Positions 5,792 through 10,632 of a stretch of 10,632 nt of DNA are shown piece by piece. The notes beneath the pieces are model-generated. The model saw only the letters and a program-made list of their open reading frames with translations. It had not been told where the DNA came from and did no database searches. Origin of the DNA: JAGTVB01 sp049282355. GTDB taxonomy: Bacteria; Pseudomonadota; Gammaproteobacteria; HK1. A program made the position numbers and the translations under genes. Within the stretch, counting starts at the first letter, position 1. The number at the start of each line of letters is the position of its first letter. The DNA lies in contig JBAPTW010000459.1 in NCBI GenBank assembly GCA_049282355.1, positions 1-10,632 on the forward strand, written 5' to 3'.

Positions 5792-7240
5792 ATGAAACGC
5801 TTTTTCGTCACGTTGGGCATTTTGGGCGCGGTTGCGCTCAACGCTTCCGGACAATCCACGACCAGCACGTCGTCGGCTGCGGCCGCGCTCACGCAGCCTT
5901 CGCATGACGCATCGATGTCGGTCGAGTATGCGAAGGTCATGGCCGCCAACGCCTACGTCTGGGGCTGGCCCCTGGTCAATCAATCCAATCGTCGCGCGGC
6001 GATCACCCAGGCTCCCGCACCCGGTCGGATGAACGGCGTTCTGCCGGTCGCCGATCAGGGGCATATCGCAATGCTCAACGACTATATCGATCCTGCAGAG
6101 ACCTTCGTCACCTGCCCCAATCAGGACGTCGTCTATGGCCTGGGATTCTTCGCCCTGAACGAACAACCGGTGGTGATCCAGGTGCCGGACTTCGGAGATC
6201 GTTTTTGGGTCTACGCCATCTATGACCACCGCACGGATCAAGTCGGCGAGTTAGGCAAGCCCTACGGCACCAAGCCCGGCTTCTATCTGCTGGTTGGTCC
6301 TGAGTGGGAGGGGAACAAACCCGATGGCATCGACGGAGTCATCCAGTCCTCAACTGATCTGGCCAACGTGATTCCACGCGTATTCATGGACGACACCGAC
6401 CAAGACCGGGCAGCCATCCAGCCCTTGCTCAGCCAGATCTTCGTGTACCCGCTGACCGAGTTCGACGGGACGGTCAAGACCATGGACTGGTCGAACGTGC
6501 CGAGCTTCCCCGGACCGAAATCGGAAGGCGAAACAAAGTGGGTGGTTCCGGAGAAATTCTTCGATCAATTCGCGGATGTGCTGGACCAAGTGCCGCCGCT
6601 GCCCGGCGAAGAAGCCATGTATGCCAATTTCCGGGCGTTGCTGGCGATCGCCGAGAGAGACCCCGAGATCAAACAGGCGCTCGTCGAGACGGCGATGGAG
6701 ACAGAGAAGAACGTCATCAGCCAGTTCTTCCTGTGGAAGAACAACGGGAAGGTCGCCGGCAATGGCTGGAATCGCTCGGTGAACAATGCGCAATGGGGAA
6801 TTGACTACGCGATGCGAACGGGCACGGCGAAGTCGAACATGTTCGACAACCGTCCGAACGAGACCCAGTATTTCTACACCGACACCGACAGCGCCGGCAC
6901 GCAGCTCGACGGCAACAATCGGTACGAGGTCACTTTTCCCGATGGCAAACTGCCCCCGGTAAACGGTTTCTGGTCGCTGACGCTGTATAACAAGCACCAC
7001 CTCTTCTACCCCAATGATCTCAAACGTTACTCGCTCGGCACCAAGAACAAGACGCTTCAGCACAACGACGATGGCTCGCTGACTCTGTATGCCGGGAACC
7101 AGTCTCCTGGTGCCGACAAAGAGAGCAATTGGCTGCCAGCGCCGAACGAATCCTTCTCTCTCTACATCCGCGCGTATTGGGGCAAGGACGCGATCCTCGA
7201 TGGAAGCTGGAAGCCGCCAGTCATCAAAAAGGTCGAGTGA
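5792..7240 (+). CDS. Secreted DUF1254/DUF1214 family protein, complete
   Basis: The 482-residue protein starts with a Sec signal peptide (MKRFFVTLGILGAVALNASG, likely cut near residue 20). DUF1254 (PF06863) covers roughly residues 50-190, with ANAYVWGWPLVNQSNRR, HIAMLNDYIDPAETFVTCPN, QDVVYGLGFFAL and DRFWVYAIYDHRTDQ. DUF1214 (PF06742) lies about 370-480, with PVNGFWSLTLYNKHHLF, RYSLGTKN, NDDGSLTLY, SPGADKESNWLPAP and SWKPPVI. The length is usual for the family. The start at 5792 has a purine-rich gagag 9-13 nt upstream, a moderate ribosome binding site. The biochemical function of the family is not established; members are beta-rich exported proteins sometimes induced on xenobiotics. An alkyl-sulfatase remnant follows after 3 nt and an outer-membrane barrel 500 nt later. 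All three could once have formed an operon for an amphiphilic or aromatic substrate; this is inference. Confidence 0.92.
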   Translation: MKRFFVTLGILGAVALNASGQSTTSTSSAAAALTQPSHDASMSVEYAKVMAANAYVWGWPLVNQSNRRAAITQAPAPGRMNGVLPVADQGHIAMLNDYIDPAETFVTCPNQDVVYGLGFFALNEQPVVIQVPDFGDRFWVYAIYDHRTDQVGELGKPYGTKPGFYLLVGPEWEGNKPDGIDGVIQSSTDLANVIPRVFMDDTDQDRAAIQPLLSQIFVYPLTEFDGTVKTMDWSNVPSFPGPKSEGETKWVVPEKFFDQFADVLDQVPPLPGEEAMYANFRALLAIAERDPEIKQALVETAMETEKNVISQFFLWKNNGKVAGNGWNRSVNNAQWGIDYAMRTGTAKSNMFDNRPNETQYFYTDTDSAGTQLDGNNRYEVTFPDGKLPPVNGFWSLTLYNKHHLFYPNDLKRYSLGTKNKTLQHNDDGSLTLYAGNQSPGADKESNWLPAPNESFSLYIRAYWGKDAILDGSWKPPVIKKVE

Positions 7241-7243
7241 CGG

Positions 7244-7687
7244 ATGAGATGGGCTAACGCCGGCGGCGACTGCTGGCCGACCTGGGGCAGCAAGAACGTC
7301 GTGGAGCTTCTGGAGAAGCAGCGCGACCTCTACCGCTTCATCAACGACGAGACCCTGCGGATGGCCAACCAGGGCCACACGATGACGGAGATCGCCGAGA
7401 ACTTCGAACTGCCGAAGAACCTCGCGACTTTCTGGGCCAACCGCGGCGACTACGGCACGTTGAGCCACAACGTGAAGGCGACCTACGTCTTCTATCTCGG
7501 CTGGTTCGACGGCAATCCGGCGACGCTGTCGCGGGACACGCTGAACAAGATCATCCTTCAGGAGACGAAACTGGCCGATGCGATTAGCTCCGGCGATGTC
7601 AAGATCAGTGGCGACCAGGAAAAGCTGGGAGAGCTTGTCTCCTACCTCGACAGCTTCGAGCTCTGGTTCAACATCGTCACGCCATAG
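7244..7687 (+). pseudogene. Miniaturised alkyl sulfatase (SdsA/BDS1-like) remnant, catalytic domain lost and interior deleted
   Basis: The frame opens 3 nt after the DUF1254/DUF1214 stop. Residues 10-75 (CWPTWGSKNVVELLEKQRDL, YRFINDETLRMANQGHTMTE, LATFWANRGDYGTLSHNVKA, YLGWFDGNPATL) match the region following the metal-binding domain of SDS-type alkyl sulfatases. Residues from SRDTLNKIIL to ELWFNIVTP match the very end of the SCP2-like C-terminal domain. The N-terminal metallo-beta-lactamase HxHxDH segment is absent, and about 200 residues are missing between NPATL and SRDTLN. The joint is in frame, and an ATL-like sequence probably occurred on both sides. The first nine residues (MRWANAGGD) are not sulfatase-like. 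It cannot cleave sulfate esters as it stands. The 147-residue frame is nevertheless uninterrupted, so a small protein may still be made. Confidence 0.85.
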
Positions 7688-7740
7688 CGGCCAGCCCAAT
7701 TGCGGACCATCGCAGCGCACGTTCGAGAGCAGGAGGTACA

Positions 7741-8541
7741 ATGACGAACAAGGCAGACAATCGGCTCGTTGCCATTTTCGGGGCCGCCATCATGAGCTGG
7801 GGAGCCGCTGCGGCCGCGCAGGACGGTGCGGGTACCGCGGCGCAGGCGAATAACCCGTTGGCGAACATGACGGCGTTCAACCTGCAGAACTACTACATCG
7901 GCGAAGTAACCGACTCCGATGAATCGGCGAATCAATTCTGGTTCCGCTACGCCAAACCTTTTTCCGTCGCTGATACGCAATGGCTGCTGCGCGCATCGTT
8001 ACCGATCAACACGTTTCCGACCCCGCCTGCCGGAGACAAAGAAACCGGCCTCGGCGATCTGAATATTTTTGCGGCGTATCTGATCGACACGGGCAATCCG
8101 GCGGTCAGCTTCGGTATCGGACCACAGCTGACCGCGCCGACGGCCACCAAAGACGAGGTCGGCAGCGAAAAATGGTCCGCCGGCCTGGTGAACGTGTTGT
8201 TCGACGGCCGATCGTCGAAGTACCAGTATGGTTATCTGCTGTCATGGCAGGACAGCTTCGCCGGTGACGATGACCGCGAAGACGCCAACTTTGCCGCGTT
8301 CCAGCCCTTTGGGTTCTACCAGCTCGGTGGCGGCACCTATCTGCGGGCCGCACCCATATGGGTATACAACCTGGAGAACGACAACTACAGCGTGCCGTTG
8401 GGGATCGGCGTCGGGCAGGTCATCAAACGCGACAAGACGGTGTACAACTTTTTCGTCGAGCCGCAGTTTTCGGTTGCGGATCGTGGACCGGGTCAGCCCG
8501 AGTGGCAGGTCTTCTTTGCACTGAACCTGCAGTTCCTCTGA
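7741..8541 (+). CDS. Outer-membrane beta-barrel, 'neuromedin U'/MetA-like transporter family
   Basis: The 266-residue product has an N-terminal signal peptide (LVAIFGAAIMSWGAAAAA, likely cut before Gln27). After that it shows alternating hydrophobic and polar strands with aromatic girdles (NQFWFRYAKPF, LGDLNIFAAYLI, YQYGYLLSWQDSF, YLRAAPIWVYNLE, TVYNFFVEPQFSV, WQVFFALNLQFL). The last strand ends in a hydrophobic residue, as expected for the BAM beta-signal. The segment GLGDLNIFAAYLI is typical of proteins annotated 'neuromedin U' or in the phenol-degradation meta-pathway barrel family, proposed hydrophobic-substrate channels. The Shine-Dalgarno AGGAGG at 7731-7736 is only 4 nt from the ATG. 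It follows the alkyl-sulfatase remnant by 53 nt on the same strand, so it could share the upstream transcript. The substrate is unknown. Confidence 0.88.
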   Translation: MTNKADNRLVAIFGAAIMSWGAAAAAQDGAGTAAQANNPLANMTAFNLQNYYIGEVTDSDESANQFWFRYAKPFSVADTQWLLRASLPINTFPTPPAGDKETGLGDLNIFAAYLIDTGNPAVSFGIGPQLTAPTATKDEVGSEKWSAGLVNVLFDGRSSKYQYGYLLSWQDSFAGDDDREDANFAAFQPFGFYQLGGGTYLRAAPIWVYNLENDNYSVPLGIGVGQVIKRDKTVYNFFVEPQFSVADRGPGQPEWQVFFALNLQFL

Positions 8542-8614
8542 ACTGGGCGGAACCTTCATGGGTAGCTGTAGATGAGGACGGGAAGCCAACCTGCCGTATA
8601 AGATGCCCACCTAG

Positions 8615-8928
8615 GCGCTCCTCAAGACCAAAGCGGAAAGCGTGCTGAGCCACGATGACATCGAGGGCCTGCAGCCCGTCTTTGCCGCTTCGCCTCAGGG
8701 CTCGGCGAGGGCATCTACCGGGTCAAGGGCTTCGTCTACCTTCAGGACGACACCGACCGCCGCTACGTCTACCAGCAGGTTGGCAGACGCTGGTCACTGG
8801 AAGCCGGGTGTACATGGGGGGAGGATACGGGACGCACCGTCATGGTCGTGATCGGCTCGGATCCCAAGGTCGTGCACAGTGCTTTTAAGCTTGCTGTGCC
8901 CGAGGAGTTGTCACTCCTGGGAGGATGA
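8615..8928 (+). pseudogene. CobW-type (G3E GTPase) C-terminal domain remnant, frameshifted
   Basis: Frame 1 contains GLGEGIYRVKGFVYLQDDTD followed by RRYVYQQVGRRWSLE, WGEDTGRTVMVVIGSDPK and VVHSAF, which matches the CobW C-terminal domain (PF07683: GxxRxKGxxxL...QxVGxRW). It ends at the TGA 8926-8928, overlapping by 18 nt the 3' end of the convergent cytochrome gene. Before about 8690 the meaningful sequence is in frame 2 (ALLKTKAESVLSHDDIEGLQ, PVFAAS), with a TAG just upstream at 8612-8614. So a frameshift occurs near 8690-8700. The GTPase domain with Walker motifs is missing altogether. These proteins act as metal-delivery GTPases; this stub has no catalytic part. The identity of the first 25 residues is less sure than that of the C-terminal domain. 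Confidence 0.7.
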
Positions 8929-9588
8929 CTCCGGACTGTGCCGCTGCTTTCGGCCGGTGACCATAGCCCAGATCAGGTTTTCCTTGTCAACGTAACTTGA
9001 AAACAGCACCCCAGCGACATGAAATCCAATCAAAACCAAGGTGACATTGGTAAAAATCTCATGAAGCGCTTCCCAGAATTCCTCGCGGGCGTCCTTCTCG
9101 TGTTCCTTCCCGTCCTCGCGCCCATCGCCATCCGCTTTGGCACTCGAGATCAGTGAAGGCAGCCCTGGATTGGAAGGGCTTTCGGCAACCCAACCGGCAA
9201 GTGGTCCTGCGTCTTCCTCAATTGCGTACAGCACCAGTCCTGAAAACACGGTTCCGGCTAGCCCGATTAGGAGGACAAGTATCATCGCCCCGCCAGCAGG
9301 ATTGTGTCCGACATACGGTCTGGCACCGTGTGTCACGTGATCGCGGATGTAACGTAATACGGCTGCTGGCGAGCGCACAAAGTCCGTGAACCGAGCATGC
9401 TTGGTTCCGACGAATCCCCAGAGTAACCGTATGCAGACCACGATACCGACCACATAGCCCGCCCAAACATGTTGGGTAAGGAAGTCATCTTCCGTGAAGT
9501 ATGCTGTAAAGAACGCGATCACCAGCGTCCAATGGCCAATCCGTACAATGGGGTCCCAGACTCGGATCGTGTTTTCAGCGGCTTTCAT
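8911..9588 (-). CDS. Cytochrome b561 family, di-heme membrane cytochrome b
   Basis: The start chosen is the ATG at 9588-9586, preceded by GGAGA about 6 nt upstream; an earlier ATG at 9639 adds 17 unlikely residues. The 225-residue protein has four membrane segments: around residues 15-31, 40-60, 99-123 and 178-200. Likely heme-axial histidines are His19 (VRIGHW), His40 (QHVWAGY), His176 (ALHEIF) and His190 (GFHVAGV), the pattern of the b561/Ni-Fe-hydrogenase b-type cytochrome family. Between segments 3 and 4 (about 137-170) lies a very polar loop rich in Asp, Glu, Gly and Lys. Such proteins pass electrons between quinones and periplasmic c-type cytochromes or other partners, but no partner is encoded within the window. 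The gene is divergent from a membrane-bound regulator, with 108 bp between the starts. Confidence 0.93.
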   Translation of the reverse strand: MKAAENTIRVWDPIVRIGHWTLVIAFFTAYFTEDDFLTQHVWAGYVVGIVVCIRLLWGFVGTKHARFTDFVRSPAAVLRYIRDHVTHGARPYVGHNPAGGAMILVLLIGLAGTVFSGLVLYAIEEDAGPLAGWVAESPSNPGLPSLISSAKADGDGREDGKEHEKDAREEFWEALHEIFTNVTLVLIGFHVAGVLFSSYVDKENLIWAMVTGRKQRHSPESSSQE

Positions 9589-9608
9589 GTGGTGTCTCCA
9601 ATGCTTGC

Positions 9609-9637
9609 GATGCACCCTAATGTACGGGGTGATGCAC
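9609..9637. promoter_or_regulatory. Candidate operator between the cytochrome b561 and LuxR-type genes
   Basis: The divergent gap holds the direct repeat GATGCAC (9609-9615 and 9631-9637, 22 bp apart start to start, about two helical turns). Within it is an inverted repeat CACCC-N9-GGGTG (9613-9617 and 9627-9631). Its place between the two start codons fits a binding site for the adjacent regulator. Motif lengths are short, so chance is possible. A TAGAAT at 9643-9648 could be a -10 box for the regulator gene, but no good -35 is seen. Confidence 0.3.
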
Positions 9638-9696
9638 ACTGATAGAATCCGTCGTCTGACACACGTTTAAGTTTTGCGCTGGGAGCAGCGTCGTAT

Positions 9697-10209
9697 ATGC
9701 CGGATGACATAGAAGAGTATCGGTCCGCGCGGGTGGCAGCCGCGCTTTTCACCATTATTGCGCTCCTCATCGTGTCGGATCTCATCGTCGACTATTACGC
9801 CGGAGCCAGTTGGCGACATTTAGCTGTTGAGCTCGTCGTGCTGCTCGTCGCGGCGGGCGGTATCACGTTTCTCTGGCGTCAGTTCGAGCAGGCTCGTTCG
9901 GATCTTGCCGAGGCGCGGATAGAGGCGCAACGATGGCGGAAGGAAAACCATGAACTAATCCAAGGCCTCGGGGCGGCAATCGCGCGGCAATTCATATCTT
10001 GGCAACTCACCAAGGCCGAGGCCGAGATTGGGCTTTTTCTACTAAAAGGCTTGAGTCACAAAGAAATTGCCAAGACCCGCCAGACCAGCGAACGCACCAT
10101 TAGGGAACAAGCGCGTGCGGTCTACCGAAAAGCCGGTCTTTCTGGTCGGTCCTCTCTATCGGCTTTCTTCTTGGAGGATCTGTTGCTACCCAAGGGGCGC
10201 GGCGTATAG
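9697..10209 (+). CDS. Membrane-anchored LuxR-type helix-turn-helix regulator
   Basis: The 170-residue protein begins at the ATG 9697, with a modest GGGAG about 10-15 nt upstream. Residues about 13-33 (ALFTIIALLIVSDLIV) and 42-60 (LAVELVVLLVAAGGITFLW) form two membrane helices with a short loop. Residues 62-90 (QFEQARSDLAEARIEAQRWR) are a likely coiled coil, which would dimerise the cytoplasmic part. Residues 103-160 form a LuxR/GerE-like HTH: LTKAEAEIGLFLLKGLSHKE then IAKTRQTSERTIREQARAVY and RKAGL.GRSSL. It lacks a receiver or autoinducer domain, so the signal must come through the membrane segments or a partner. Being divergent from the b561 cytochrome, it may control that gene in response to a membrane redox or envelope state; this is inference. 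Truncation is not suspected. Confidence 0.88.
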   Translation: MPDDIEEYRSARVAAALFTIIALLIVSDLIVDYYAGASWRHLAVELVVLLVAAGGITFLWRQFEQARSDLAEARIEAQRWRKENHELIQGLGAAIARQFISWQLTKAEAEIGLFLLKGLSHKEIAKTRQTSERTIREQARAVYRKAGLSGRSSLSAFFLEDLLLPKGRGV

Positions 10210-10448
10210 GCGTTGAATAGACGGGGCGATCACGTTTCGGTTTTTGCGGACCACGGACTCCCGGTTGTACCGCGAAGCAGGTTGCGAAGAGTGCGGCCAT
10301 GAAGTCGACCGTCGGTGTAAGCCGGTGTAGCCCACCCGTCGCGGCCAGGTTGGCCGCGTTCGAAGCGCTCCGGATGATCTTCTCGCCCGGTCGTCGTTTC
10401 CGTGTACCCTATCGCCACTCAGTGTCAACCAGGCTTTCAGTCCCCAGA
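10210..10448. other. Intergenic region before the RND adaptor, with one hairpin
   Basis: This 239-bp gap has no frame that I can relate to a protein; the reading frames on the minus strand look like shadows. The only clear structure is a perfect 8-bp inverted repeat CGCGGCCA-GGT-TGGCCGCG at 10340-10358. No T-run follows on either side, so it is not a standard terminator. It could be an operator or a small hairpin. The promoter of the downstream gene could not be placed with confidence. Confidence 0.4.
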
Positions 10449-10632
10449 ATGGCCAACATGAACCGTTGCATCGTCTGTTTGTTCTACCTATTTCCATTGC
10501 TCGCTGTTGCGCAGGGAGCTACCTCGCCGCCTTCGCTCGTCATTGTCGCGGAGGTTCGAGTCGATCGCTTCGTGGATCGGGTGGAGGCCCTTGGCACTCT
10601 CAAGGCCAACGAGTCGATAAGAATCAGGTCTT
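10449..10632 (+). CDS. RND efflux periplasmic adaptor (membrane fusion protein), 5' part only
   Basis: From the ATG at 10449 (or the one at 10458) the frame is open to the edge. It gives a signal peptide (MNRCIVCLFYLFPLLAVAQG, likely cut before Gln) followed by VIVAEVRVDRFVDRVEALGT and LKANESIRIRS. The VEALGTLKANESI block is characteristic of the first beta-strand of AcrA/MexA-like adaptors, where it leads into the barrel-sandwich (lipoyl-like) domain. No lipobox Cys is present at the cleavage site, so a soluble or only hydrophobically anchored form is likely. An RND pump gene would be expected to follow outside the window. The ribosome binding site is weak at either ATG. Confidence 0.82.
   Translation, partial: MANMNRCIVCLFYLFPLLAVAQGATSPPSLVIVAEVRVDRFVDRVEALGTLKANESIRIRS

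Noticed and set aside
6350..7741. 463-residue open frame on the minus strand
   Set aside because: It lies antisense to the complete DUF1254/DUF1214 gene and the sulfatase relic. It is rich in Arg, Val and Gly with no domain, a typical shadow of GC-rich coding sequence.
10186..10497. Minus-strand open frames over the gap before the RND adaptor
   Set aside because: They overlap the regulator 3' end and the adaptor 5' end, lack a ribosome binding site and show no recognisable motif.
1..10632. CRISPR array, tRNA, rRNA, toxin-antitoxin or phage-defence system
   Set aside because: No regularly spaced repeats, no tRNA-like cloverleaf or rRNA sequence, and no defence-type protein motifs were seen on either strand.

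Overview
The window looks like an accessory, decaying stretch of a moderately GC-rich Gram-negative chromosome, most likely a gamma- or betaproteobacterium. The Gram-negative assignment rests on a lipoprotein, an outer-membrane barrel, Sec signal peptides, a b561-type cytochrome and the start of an RND adaptor. The finer taxonomy is inference. About the first half is a graveyard of broken genes and insertion sequences. The second half holds most of the intact genes.

Layout. 1-936 (+): the tail of a C45-type Ntn-hydrolase runs in frame into an N-terminally truncated serine beta-lactamase/esterase, which then suffers a frameshift. 1006-1893 (-): a homologous C45-type hydrolase with a lost N-terminus and one in-frame stop. 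1892-2083 (+): the N-terminal third of a TRIC/UPF0126 membrane protein, cut off at an IS boundary. 2085-3040 (-): an IS3-family element that keeps its A_AAA_AAG frameshift site but has lost the catalytic core of orfB and carries two frameshifts in orfA. 3045-4213 (-): a second, IS4-like transposase remnant with one frameshift and two in-frame stops. It ends a few bases before the start codon of the next gene.

4220-8541 (+) is a same-strand block of envelope genes. It contains a secreted small protein of unknown function, a lipoprotein, the C-terminal remnant of one DUF1214 protein, a complete secreted DUF1254/DUF1214 protein, a miniaturised alkyl-sulfatase remnant 3 nt behind it, and a complete outer-membrane barrel of the 'neuromedin U'/MetA-like type. 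The intact members are all predicted to be exported. No shared pathway can be demonstrated from sequence alone.

8615-8928 (+) is a frameshifted CobW C-terminal remnant that overlaps the 3' end of a convergent cytochrome b561 gene (9588-8911, -). That gene is divergent from a membrane-anchored LuxR-type regulator (9697-10209, +), and the 108-bp gap between them carries a candidate operator. At the right edge, an RND-efflux periplasmic adaptor begins at about 10449 and runs out of the window.

The main theme is repeated reduction of large enzymes to in-frame stubs (C45/lactamase chimera, IS3 orfB, alkyl sulfatase), next to inactivated paralogues. I did not find a convincing new defence or RNA system.
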